Below are positions 35,179-45,322 of a stretch of DNA of 64,000 nucleotides, in pieces (within the stretch, counting starts at the first letter, position 1; each line of letters begins with the position of its first letter). The notes under the pieces are model-generated. The model was given only the letters and a program-made list of their open reading frames with translations, did no database searches and had not been told where the DNA came from. The stretch spans positions 52,945,416-53,009,415 of the forward strand of contig OX421966.1 of NCBI GenBank assembly GCA_949128115.1, in the 5' to 3' direction. The DNA comes from Anaspis maculata (Eukaryota > Arthropoda > Insecta > Coleoptera > Scraptiidae). Both the position numbers and the translations under genes were made by a program.

Positions 35179-38100
35179 TCTCTGCATCAGTGGCGCCTTA
35201 TCTGGGTGGACAGGGAGCTGGTGCCTCAAAACTTACGTCATAAGGTACATGATTTCAACCTGTAGGTCTAATGTGAAGACTGGCAGTCACAACTTCTTTC
35301 TCCGGCTCTCGTTCCGGACAAACTGGAGCTTTATGTCGGTTCTCCTTGCATTTATTTATGCATTTCAGTACTTGTCTAGGCTTTAGGCAATCTTTTGACA
35401 AATGCCCATATAAATTTCAAATGCAACATTCCGGTTCGCCCTTCTCATTTCATTCCGGTATATGAGTTTCCTCTCATGCTTTCGCTTTTAGTAAGGTTTG
35501 GTTTAGTAATTTTGTACCGTTTTCTGCTGCTTTCGCGTATTTTTCCAGCTGTAGCTCTCGAAACTCGTTGGTATTCTTGCAAGTCACGTAACACTGCATC
35601 TTTCTGTGTGTTTTGAAGGAGAACCAGCCCCTTGATTACCTGAAAATGGTCGTAACAAACACTACGAAAATCAGAACAATAAATGACAGACAAGCCAGAC
35701 TAGATTACTGAAACCCTTGAATTTGAATGGTTGTCTTGAGCTAATTCTGATCGTTGGGTGTTTTTTGGGTGTTTTTACCTGAAGATTTCAGCTTCAACAC
35801 GAGATAGAAATTTTCAAAATCCATTCAAAAATGAAGAAAAAAAGAAGTGGGTATCACAATCACCCTAAACCAAAAAGTTGATCATTTTAGATCACCCTGT
35901 AAATAAAGGAGATAAGCGAATTTGATAAATCTTTCAAGATATTGGTTTTATGGCCTCCCTGGACCAGTTGATGGAATTTCGAGTTTTTTTTTACAAAAAT
36001 GGGAGCAGGTGTTAACTTTTCTGAGCCTTACACGACGCCCTGTATAATAAATACAGAGTACCTGTATGGAATATGGCTTGATGCAAAAAGTCAGCTATTC
36101 ACAAGGAAAAACTTCTTCGAATCAGTTCCTTCCTTGAGGAACTATACCACTTTGAACTCCACTGCAATTTTTAGGTGTTACACTTTAATCGCCCAGCAGC
36201 TTAACAGTTCTATGGAGAAGACCTAAAAAAAAACTGAAAAATGATTCACTCTTCTGAACCAGTTATAATTTCTACTGAAAAGCCCTGTATGCCGTATGAC
36301 ACACCGGTTTTATCAGGCGTCATCCACCTATTTTTTATCTCGCAACATTTTTTCCCATTTTATATTACGCTCTTCAAGCACTCCCCAAATATTTGCCTTC
36401 AGTTTTCCTGCTCTCTCGTTCTGATAACGAGTTTAATTTTTATCCTGTTGTTGTTGTAGCATGTCCGTACCACACCAAACCTACCTCGAACATTCTGGAC
36501 GACGAGAGATAAATTTATTTGCACTTTCCACACACATATACACACGATGTGTGTAACTGTTTACGCCGAGGTTTACGCTTCTCATTTTCGCTCCTCGCAA
36601 TCCCGAAGAAATCCTGGGAGAGAGGCGCCGAGACATGAAATTCTCACTCGTAAATCCAAAAATATCGACTTAATTATAAGGCCGCGGGCCGGCGAGATTG
36701 CTACACACATCCACATATCATATACATACACAAGAGAGTCTCGGAGTCCATGCCATACTTCTTGTTGTAGAACTACAATCTGAGAGTAGTTCGCCCACGT
36801 TGCGTGCCAGTAATTTGAATCCGATAAAAAATGGGTATACTTGGGCGTACTGCATTTTATCTCTCTTGTAAATTTCATACTCTTGCCTTACATGGCGGTT
36901 TTGCTGTTATCTCTCGTGCTTTTCGTTTTTCGTCGTTGAATATTCTCGCGCTGAATAGTACTGGCGTGGGGTCGGTTGAGGAAAAAATTGCTGAGAACGA
37001 ACGGCTTCAGAATTCTAGAAATCGCACAGAATCGCAAGTTGGAGCCCCAAAGAAGTTTACCGAGCAGAAATTGTTTTATTGATTTGAATCAGGGCAGTTG
37101 TGGAAGGTTCAGAAAGGAGTCGTTTACAGTAATTATTATAGTTCGCGACAACGGTCCCAATTTCACGTACTTCTTTCACGTTTCTCTCTCGCCGCGCCTT
37201 TCTTCCTATTTTTGCTTTTTTATCCTTTCTTTTGAGGGTACACGTCAAGTCTTCCTTTTAGATGCTATAAAGTTAGGATTTGCTTGGAATAATCATTTGA
37301 ACTGCTTCTTTCTTCTCCTTCTGTTCATCTTCCTCCGTCTTTTGATGTGGTCGTTTCTGCACGCAGGCTGGCAACTGTTGAGCATTGAGCTCCAATGTTT
37401 AATCACTTCCCGGTTGATTACTTGCAAACAAAAATTCAATCACTTTTATTATGCGCATTAGTACAGGGCCACATTTTTGTTTTATGTAGTATGCAAAGCA
37501 AACAGGAGGGGCAGCACGATTGTGCTCCGTACCACGAGTCATTTAAATTTCGAATATGTAAGTATACCTGCAGCACGCTCGTAAAAACAGAACCTTTCAT
37601 ATTATAACACACACCTGTTGAGCAACTTACGGTGCTTTATGCCTAATGGAATAATTAATTTGCATAAAAATTCTATTACGTCACTGCGTGTGTGCGTGTA
37701 AATTAATTACCCGTTGGATGACAGGTGTGGAGGACGCACCATTGCATACGCAACTTCTATTTTTGTTTTTTTCAGTTTAGTCTTTATTAAAGAAGAGCTC
37801 CAAGTTCCAGGCCAAACGAATATCTGTTAGGAAAGGACAGTTTCCACAAATTAAAACAACTGAAGATACTGCAACAACTATAAAGATAATGCACCGCATG
37901 CTGCTGCTAGCAGTGCTTGCTATTCTTTCTGTTCCTCAGTGGCGCCGAATAGACCTTTATTTGTGGCGCTCGCCATACCTCAAAATAGGGAGGGGGGGGT
38001 CTGGAGGGAAAGAAGAAGGGAGGAGAAGAAGGGAGAGAAAGAAGAGGAAGAGAGAAACCCAGCAAATCATTGGATATTAGGATTATTAGGTACATTAAAT

Positions 38101-38442
38101 CTGAATGACAGTTATTTACGATGTACCTAGGTAAAAGGTAACGTATGATCAAAACCATTTTACCTCAAGAGTGCTATGACTTTTTTTGTCTTTTTCGATT
38201 GTTGGTAGTATGTCCTGCAATTTACTTCAGAGTGACATCTGCATGTTATTTGAAAATCTTCAATGCATGTCGGTGAGGAATACGACCACTCTTCGTTTCC
38301 CAATTTTGAGCCATTTCAAAAATAACTTATAATGAAAGCTTTTTATCGAGCTTTCTATTCAGTTTCAAACATTTTCAGATACGGACATTGGCATTCAACA
38401 GTTTATTCACTCAGTATGGTCGCGATTATGGTCAACCTTTGA
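35179..38442. other. No gene recognised; scattered CCCTGTAT motifs
   Basis: ACCCTGTA-type motifs occur near 35893, 36038 and 36283, suggesting remnants of mariner-derived repeats, but paired ends could not be assigned. The 161-codon frame at 36976-37461 is pyrimidine-rich, without domains, and probably chance. A G-rich/GA-rich run lies near 37985-38060. Confidence 0.4.
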
Positions 38443-38444
38443 TA

Positions 38445-38573
38445 TACCGTGTTATCCAAACCATTCCGAATTGGGGTAGACTAGACTATGCCCTAGCGAA
38501 AAGCAATTTTGCATCCCAGAATTTGGCCATGTCACAGTCTACCCCAATTCGGAATGATTTGGATCACACGGTA
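38445..38573. mobile_element. 129-bp MITE, TACCGTGTKATCC family (copy 1)
   Basis: Inverted ends of about 40 bp start TACCGTGTTATCCAAACCAT and match the right end, including ATTCCGAATTGGGGTAGACT. TA flanks both ends (38443-38444, 38574-38575). The centre contains CAGAATTTGGCCATGTCACA. A second copy is at 49239-49362. The open frame 38388-38576 runs through it and is not a gene. Confidence 0.8.
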
Positions 38574-38575
38574 TA

Positions 38576-40945
38576 AAATATTGATAATTTTATAGCACTT
38601 TAGAGGCATGCAAAAAAGTTTTGACCATAAATCGTATACGGATTTCAACAGCCAATTAAATGGACTAGGAAAATCTTACGATCTTATGATCTCATAAAAA
38701 ACTTTCGATTTTTGTGCCTAGCTACATTGCGCTGCACTGCACACTACATACTATTCATATGGAATGGCAGGTAAGTTGGTTTTATTGCTCTTGATAAAAC
38801 TGGGGCCCAATTCAACAAGAGCGTCTCAATGAGACAAAGCTCTCCGACCACCGCAAGATCGGACGGTCGGACCGAAACTGCACAGACGCCACTTTCGCCT
38901 CTATTGAGGGCTCATCAGTACACGGACATTCAGTCAAACTATCCGATGCTGTGGTAGCCAAAGATCTCATGGTAATATACACTCAGGAGGACTCCTAATA
39001 TGTGAGTCCTTCAATCGGCGCCATCTATCAAGGGCATTCCGCAGATGCTATATTTCAAGGCATCAGGCATGCGAGGGAATTTTAACAGAATTCCAGGTAA
39101 AGCAACACCGTCGCCAAGAGCATCGATGATAAGTGTACACATGTATACTCAAGCCGAGTAGAGCAATGTTAAAAGACGCTGTATGGTCCTAAGAGGCGCA
39201 ATATTCATTTATATTTGCGTGTTTGTTGTCTTTTGAGAGTGTCTTACCCGGTTTTACCCACAAACTACACAGTAATATTTTCTGTTAGAGTTCCTAAACT
39301 TGGAATTTAGCCCATGTCATCTAGGTAGGTACTTGAAGGGGTATATTCAAGAGTTTCCGAAAATTCCTCACTTTGAAAAGATAATGAAATCTATATGAAC
39401 AATTTGGTCAGCGGCTTCCCTTTTTTTGCTTATTATTGTTAATATTATTATTATTATTTCTAAAAATTTCGCCTGCGGCGCTAGTTGCATAAGTGGGTCT
39501 TGAGGCCCTCCGGCCCGACTGTAGCGTGGCAATAGGGGGGGGGGTCTGAAATTTTCTTCGCCATAGTAACTTTTTATGAGTTCGGCGCCACTGCTGTTCC
39601 TAAAGCAAGTTCAAAAAGCAGCCTTATTGTACCAGATTTCATCAAAATGGACGAATCTATCTAAAGAAAATTTTCGAAAACATCACTGATCGCTCAGCAA
39701 AAGCTCATTTTCTTTGACCCACTTGCGGACAAGCGAATGAGGCTCCCAAATCTTGAGCTATTAATCTATTTGAACAGAAGCCACTTAACACCTCGTAACG
39801 ACCCATCTAGTACAGCGCCCATCAAAATATTGATAAGAAGAACGGCCGGGTCAAAGTCGCTGTTAGCTTTTCTCACGCTTCGTCAAAAATAAAAACTATT
39901 TAGGATGAGCATCACTGCTGCTGAGTGGTCTCTCGGAAAATGCCGAGTTATGCGACCCAGTTTTAGAAATAACCCAGAGAGACCGAAGCGTACTAAATTC
40001 ACGCATTTATCTCGTACACGCAACACCCGATGAAATAGATCATACCGCATTATACCTACTCTCAAAAAGAGATATCAAAAGGGTCACCAATGGCAGGTCA
40101 GCCGAGCAAATGATAAATTTCTTTGTCATACAAGGGAATGCGAAGACCGGGAGCCTTGCCGCCTTGTTTTCGGTCTCTATTCGTCGTGTATGGAGCTCTC
40201 GTATATGTACGCCGGGAGTAATAATGAAGAGAGTTCTCCGTATAAGGTCAACAAAAGGTCAGTGGAGTGCTTATCCTTATAGGGCACGCGGACACCTCTG
40301 TACAAGCTGAAAACGTAATGGCACCAGAGTAGAATGGGAAGCGCTGGTATTTTCATCGGGCCGGAGGAAGGAGGAGGTGACAAATTTCTAGATCCCCTGG
40401 GACGGGTCTCGCGGGAATAATGTACTACTACTAAAAATATCACAAAAGATAATCGACGGGTTGCCACTTTATATTAATAGATTCCGTGGACTGTTAAGGA
40501 AATTCATTATGCATGCAGAGTTCGGTTCGGGGAGACTCGAAATTTTAATTGGATATAAAGGTACTTACGTATACGTGAGGATTTTGGACGTATTGGAATT
40601 GATTTTTATTGAGTCTTGATAATGGAGTTGATAAACACCGAGTCACCAACAAGATGATTTCCATTTTGATAATCTTGGATGTTGCTCAACTCATTTTTAG
40701 TTTACAAGTCTGGATTATGAGTCAACTTTATAATTATTTTTGTGTACGATCTTGGCGGTAAACAACGAAGTTCTGTGACCCTGGGCAATTTCAGAATTGA
40801 CCTTTTTTTCTGCAGACTCAGCTAATATTGACTATGCAGCTACATTATGATACATTCAAGGCAAAATAAGGCTCATTTGAGGTGCAAAATAAGAAAGGAT
40901 ATATTATGACAAATCACTGCATGCTATACCAGGCTCCAGATCCCC
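38576..40945. other. No gene recognised; non-coding
   Basis: The only notable feature is a 10-G run at 39535-39544. Frames at 39883-40065 and 40110-40467 have no domains and overlap on opposite strands. Confidence 0.4.
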
Positions 40946-40949
40946 TGTT

Positions 40950-41120
40950 CTGACGAAAACACAGGCTTTTGATCTTGAATTTCTTCAATTGGCGTGAATT
41001 TTTGTGAGAAATACCTACTTGCAGTAAATGAACCGGAGTAGGCATCAGTAACCAGACGATCCATATATGCTGCTCGGACATGTACGAACACTGCGAACCC
41101 TTGTTTGGACGAAGACGAAT
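40950..41120 (-). pseudogene. BEL/Pao integrase-core fragment
   Basis: On the minus strand the frame reads KQGFAVFVHVRAAYMDRL followed by VTDAYSGSFTASRYFSQK. This aligns with the integrase-core segment of BEL/Pao retrotransposons (usual pattern kgyvavFVcxatkAvHLElVsDLsxexFlaalrRF), although the usual HLE residues are altered. Only this short piece is present. It faces away from the protease/RT piece at 41163-41645, so the two either come from different copies or from a rearranged one. A longer minus-strand frame (40914-41657) in another reading phase spans this DNA but has no sensible match. Confidence 0.5.
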
Positions 41121-41162
41121 AAGGGTCATTTTTGACGATGGTTCACATTTCGAGTAACCCGG

Positions 41163-41645
41163 GCCAATACATCTTCTCTTGGGTGTTGCTGAGATCTTTT
41201 GGGAGGTTCTTTTACCGGAGCAACTTGATCTTGGGCCAAACGCTCCTTTCTTGCAGAAGCAGAACAGTCGTTTTGGGTACGTTTTGTCTGAAACTCTACC
41301 TTTGTCAGGAAACAGCGATGCTACTACAGTCATTCGGACGGTTGACTTGACTCTAAAGTACAGAATCAACCTTCCAGGTTTTGGTGAATTGATGAAACGC
41401 CCTCTAAAAAAGTTCTTTCTGTTGAGGAACAATTTTAAGAAGCAACTTTCGTGGAAACTACGACGCGTACACCTGAAGGTCGGTTCATCGTAACGCTTCC
41501 ACTCAAGACTTCCCCTTCTTGTCTTAGCGATTCGTTTGAGCAAGCCAAGAGACAATTCCTTCCTTTGAAGAAAAAGCTTAATGTCAATCCGTCGTTTAGA
41601 AAACGTTATCAAGTCTCCATGAAAAGGGACACATGTCTCTGGTAG
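41163..41645 (+). pseudogene. BEL/Pao polyprotein fragment (end of protease to start of RT)
   Basis: On the + strand, PIHLLLGVAEIFWEVLLPEQ is followed by LDLGPNAPFLQKQNSRFGYV, the well-conserved region after the aspartic protease of BEL/Pao elements (usual form DLLLGadvFWevLLpeQixLGpnxPvLQxTkfGWvxSG). Further along, EGRFIVTLPLK and SFEQAKRQFLPLKKKLNVNP match the linker leading into the reverse transcriptase (usual form GRYxVxLPxK...S..xAxxRfxxLExxLxxNP). The frame changes between segments, so the piece is frameshifted and dead. It stops at the truncated gypsy element that begins near 41660. Confidence 0.75.
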
Positions 41646-41696
41646 ACCTTTTGTCATTCAGGTATTCCCTGTCTTGAAAAAATGTTCTTCAGCTTT

Positions 41697-41942
41697 CAGG
41701 GCCGGCGTTACAGCTTTTGGCGCCCAAGAGTTCTGTAATGCGCCCTATTATGAACAAAAATAGCATCTCAAGCAATTTTAATGATAACAGTAATCTTGAT
41801 AATAATTGAAAATTGCACAAACTGTGAGTGGAAAAGCGCCGCAGACGAAATTTTTTCGAGATATTAGAGAGATAAAGGGCGCTCGGTCGCCCCCCCTCCC
41901 CAAAGTGGCGGTCGCCTCGCTCGCCACACCCTAACGGCCCTG
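41697..41942. mobile_element. 246-bp hAT MITE with 8-bp duplication TCAGCTTT
   Basis: The ends are CAGGGCCGGCGTTACAG on the left and CTAACGGCCCTG on the right. Perfect flanking copies of TCAGCTTT lie at 41689-41696 and 41943-41950. It interrupts the gypsy integrase frame: the conserved integrase sequence resumes in register on the far side of the MITE. No coding capacity. Its GC-rich right end (GGGAGGGGGG-type and GCGAGCGAGGCG on the minus strand) contrasts with the AT-rich host. Confidence 0.9.
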
Positions 41943-43711
41943 TCAGCTTTGTTATTACAAAACTACTTGTTTTTAACTCCAAAGTAGCCAGTTCCACAAA
42001 TTTTGAGTGATAATCAATAAGAATTACATAGTATAAAGTTCGTAAGTGAAACAAATCAATGCCAACTTTCATCAAAGGTCTTTTGTGAACTTCATGGTTA
42101 ACCAACGACGGTTCTCTGGTGTTGTGTCTTTTGTGAGAGTTACAATCTCACAATTATCTATTAAATTTTTATTGAAATTTTTTCATCTCCGGCCAATATA
42201 GTACTTCTCTAGATCGCAATCGGCATTTCTCTTTGCCTAGATGACCCAAAAGAAACAATTTTAAAATTTCATTCCTTGACTTTTTCGACACCAAGATTTT
42301 TTTACTTTTGAAAATTAGCTTTTTGGCAAAATTGAGTTCTTTCTTGAACATCCAATACACCTATCTTGTATTCGTTATTTAGTTTATTTTTTCCTTTTGG
42401 GAACCCAGTCTTTATCAATTTAATCAACGCTGTCAAATGTGCATCTTCAGCAGTTTCTTTTTGAAAAATGCCTAATTTTGTGTCACTTATTGGCAGGTTT
42501 TCTGTCCACAGACATACTTGCGAATCTATTTCCTTATCTAAATTTAGGGCATCAAATTGATTACTTTCCAAATATGCTCTCGACAAAGCGTCAGCAATGA
42601 TCAAATCCTTGCCTTTTTTGTACTCTAGTGTGGAAGTGTACGGCTGAATTTGGATCAACATTTTTTGCAATCTTGCTGGAGTCTCAGTCAAGCGGGTTCC
42701 TTAGATATGGACAACAAGGGTTTGTGGTCGTTTTCTGTTACTACATCAGTCCTTCCAAATATGTATTGATGGAACTTTATGCACGCATTTACAATGGGAA
42801 ACACTTCTTTTCCTATTTGTGCCCAACTCTGTTGTTTGTGTGAATGCTCTCGCCTCTCGAACAATAAGCAACTGGTCGGTTGTTTTGCAGTAGAACTGCT
42901 CCACAGCCACCTTAGGATACATCACACGAAATTTTTACCGGTAAATTGATATCAAAAAACCCCAAGACTGATGCACCTGCAAGACAGGACTTAAGCTGTT
43001 TGGAAGATTTTTCTGTTCGTCGTTCCATTGAAAATCGACTTCCTTTTTAAGCAATTCTCTTATAGGTTTTGTGATTTCTGACAGATTTTCAATAAATCGA
43101 GCTAAGTAAAAGTAAGTAACCATACCTTAAAATCTTTCCTCATCATTTTTGTTTCTTGGACGTGCGAAGTCATTTATTGCTGACATCTGATCAAGATCTA
43201 CTTCCAATCCCTTTAAAGATATACCGTCAGTTCCACAAAAAAGATGATTAGCGATCAAGGCTGATTGCAGATTAACTGAACTTTTTTCTGCTGAATGCTA
43301 GGTGATTACTCACAAAAAAATGCTTGGAATCTATACTAGACGACATCATTTTTCCATTATTGAGGGATAAACCAGCATTTCCATTGATCAGTTATCTACA
43401 AATTGACAAACAAAAATCGCAAATCAACTAATCTCGTATTATCTGTTTTGTGGAACCTACGGATAGTCCCAGATATCAAATTTTTCTTAATCTGAATTTA
43501 CATTTATTAAGATCTTCAGGATCAAGGCACAACCTCAGATCCCCATCTCTTTTTTGAACAATTACCAAGCTATTGACCCATTCCATAGGTCCTCGACTTT
43601 TTGCACGATTCCTTCTCTTCTCAGGTCCGCCAGTTTTTTCTAAGCCCATCATGCAACGCGAATGGTACTTTTCTGTTTTCTGGGCGGATGTATCTTTGAA
43701 ATTGCTGTTTC

Positions 43712-43973
43712 GTCGGCTGGGTGGCTCAGAAGCTTAAACCAACGCGCTCACAACCCATATTTCAACGCTTCCTCTCAGACCGAGGTTCGATTCCAGCCGG
43801 CGGAAGAAACTTTTCTGGGCCAAACACCGCTAAAAACGTTGGAATGATGGTGTTGTAGGAATTATTATGATTGTGAATAATGAAAACTGTTTGTAACGAA
43901 AATTTGAAATAAAAGTGTCAAAACTCCTATGGCCGAATGCAAGGTCGAGAAGGAGAAAACAATATTATTATTA
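43712..43973 (+). mobile_element. tRNA-derived SINE with 14-bp target duplication
   Basis: The 5' head has a pol III A-box match TGGCTCAGAAG (about 43722) and B-box GGTTCGATTCC (about 43784), followed by a roughly 170-bp body and a tail of ATT repeats. The head starts GTCGGCTGGGTGGCTCAG and resembles a Leu/Ser-type tRNA without folding as one. Flanking duplications GAAATTGCTGTTTC are perfect (43698-43711 and 43974-43987). It lies in the gypsy pol region, just upstream of the RT entry motif, in opposite orientation to pol. The B-box-proximal sequence resembles the SINE-like copy at 9781. Confidence 0.9.
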
Positions 43974-44439
43974 GAAATTGCTGTTTCATCGAGTACGATA
44001 TAGTGTTCTATGTCAAGCTTGCCAATTTTCTCGAAAACACCTGAATATCTACTGATATTTTGTTTACATCATCATCAGAACCACAGCCTATTACATCAAC
44101 ATTATCCGTTTTTTTTTGACCAAATCTAACTGACAACTAGTCTCCAACCCAAGAATTGGTGACATGTCGGTGTCAACAATGTGAACCTTGATAATAGATT
44201 TCTAAATTTTTTTGCTTGGGATTTTAATAGAACAACTTCCCAAATCTTTGAGATTTTGACCTGTGTACGACTTCAAATTACTTTCATCTTTGATCAATGT
44301 TTCGCGATCAATTTCTAGACGATTCAACAATTTCAACGGCAATACATTACAATCAGCACCCGTGTCTATTTTGAACTCCACTTTTAGTATGCCAAGTATA
44401 ACATTCCATTTAGTTTTATGTGACTTATTAATGCTAGCA

Positions 44440-45146
44440 ATAAAAAGAAAACATTTTTTCCTTCTTTTCTCGCCATTTCCTTCAGCTGCAATTCTGCAAA
44501 TTCGGAAGTTTTGCAGATATCCATGCACTTCTTCAAGTCCAGGTCGGGTTCTTGCAATAAACGGTCTTTTATTGCTAGGTTTTTCGTTCCCATTACAACT
44601 CTGTCTTTGATCAAACTATCCGTCGGTGTTCCAAAGTCGCATGTGGAGCTGAGTTGGCGTAGAGCTAAAAAATAGTCTTCGTAAGTCTCACCTTCATGTT
44701 TGTCCCGTAGAAAAAAGTTATTGCGCTGTACTGTGGCGTTTTTCTTGGGTACGCAATATTCTTCAAACTTCTTGACTATGACTTTGTAGCTCTCTTTGGA
44801 TTCAGAGGTTTCAAATTTGAAGGTGTTATACACCTAAATGCATCATCTCCCACTAAGGCTAAGAACAGCTGGGCCTTGTATTCATCCGTTTCTTTCTCCA
44901 GCTTGCATGCCTTCATGTAGATGTCAAGTTTCTGTTTGAAGAATTCCCAATTTTGAGCTACTTCTCCATTTAGCTTCAGTTCGGTTGGCGGTCGAATGTT
45001 AGGTATCTTCTCGGTCATTTCGATCAGTTTTTCTTGCTTTTTTTCTCTTCTTTTTCAGTCGCATAAGTTTTTATTTCCTTGGCATCTGCCTCTTCCTTCA
45101 CTGCTTTTAATAATTCACTGTTTACTTTACTGGGCTTCTTCTCCAT
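44440..45146 (-). pseudogene. Gypsy gag (broken)
   Basis: The likely start is the ATG at 45146, giving MEKKPSKVNSELLKAVKEEA and a Lys/Glu-rich N-terminus. A 1-base slip in an A-run leads into MTEKIPNIRPPTELKLNG (44965-45018), then NWEFFKQKLDIYMKA, the capsid N-terminal region of Mag-like gypsy Gag. A second slip near 44825 leads to YNTFKFET, KKFEEYCVPKKN and GETYEDYFLALRQL, then TSEFAELQLKEMARKEG. The zinc-knuckle segment expected next is missing: sequence passes almost directly to the protease, suggesting an internal deletion. At least two frameshifts are present. Confidence 0.85.
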
Positions 45147-45162
45147 CCTGTTCGCAGCGCCA
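45145..45162 (-). promoter_or_regulatory. Primer-binding site of the gypsy element
   Basis: On the minus strand TGGCGCTGCGAACAGGAT directly follows the LTR end. A TGG start, immediately next to the LTR, is the standard arrangement for a primer-binding site complementary to a tRNA 3' end. The tRNA is not identified with confidence (a Ser-type end is possible). The site overlaps the proposed gag start codon by 2 bases. Confidence 0.6.
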
Positions 45163-45322
45163 TGTTTTAGGTATGATTATTCAAATGGGGTGTATACGAT
45201 ACGCTGTCTATGTAGGAAGTGTTTTATTCAATGTAAAATAATAGTTGTCGATAACATTATTATATAGAAAGCCCAAGCTCATAAGAAGAAACAATTGAAG
45301 TCCTATCTTAACACTCCTAACA
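45163..45322 (-). repeat. 5' LTR of the gypsy element, 160 bp
   Basis: On the minus strand it starts TGTTAGGAGTGTTAAGATAG and ends ATACCTAAAACA, giving TG...CA ends next to the primer-binding site. It contains a TATA-like TATATAATA and further on an AATAAA signal, in the order expected for U3-R. The assignment rests on position and these signals because the second LTR is lost. A 160-bp LTR is short but within the range for this group. Confidence 0.6.

Larger units (their letters stand above)
41660..44480 (-). pseudogene. Gypsy pol: protease, RT, RNase H, integrase (broken)
   Basis: Landmarks in order on the minus strand: protease DTGADCNVLPLKLL (catalytic Asp-Thr-Gly) near 44345; RT entry HPPRK near 43685, just past the SINE; RT WVNSLVIVQKRDGDLRLCLD near 43575, then DLNKCKF; RT/RNase H connection FARP, YFYLARFIENLSEITKPIRE and FQWND (43120-43020); RNase H GAVLLQ and PVAY (about 42890), then LEYKKGKDLIIADALSRA (about 42620-42570); integrase zinc region GHLGKEKCR..YWPEM (about 42245-42180); integrase core KVGIDLFHL and LIDYHSKFVELATL (about 42080-41985); then, beyond the hAT MITE, LKNIFSRQGIPE at the 41660 end. 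The canonical YXDD motif is not seen. Each segment lies in a different frame, so no functional polyprotein can be made. Confidence 0.85.
41660..45322 (-). mobile_element. Ty3/gypsy retrotransposon (Mag-like), 5' LTR present, 3' end lost
   Basis: Read on the minus strand, the order is LTR (45322-45163), primer-binding site, gag, protease, reverse transcriptase, RNase H, integrase. It stops inside the integrase at about 41660, so the 3' part and second LTR are missing. Gag resembles the Mag lineage (conserved YNTF..., a block of the form FxExCxPKKN, and GExYExxxxxLRxL). It carries many frameshifts and stops and is further interrupted by a SINE (43712-43973) and a hAT MITE (41697-41942), so the gypsy copy is the oldest of the three. 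No intact flank is available to date it. Confidence 0.85.

Noticed and set aside
36976..37461. 161-codon plus-strand open frame
   Set aside because: Pyrimidine-rich sequence gives Phe/Leu-rich peptide with no domain; no splice or start support.
40914..41657. 247-codon minus-strand open frame, the longest in the window
   Set aside because: Its translation makes no sense as a protein family, and it lies antisense to a recognisable BEL/Pao protease-RT piece (+) and out of phase with an integrase piece (-). A GSQCSYMSE string that recalls a BEL/Pao protease motif is in this frame but lacks the rest of that domain; the integrase reading of the same DNA is longer and fits better.
43712..43800. Functional tRNA gene
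   Set aside because: It lies at the 5' end of a 262-bp unit with target-site duplications and an ATT tail, so it is a SINE head.
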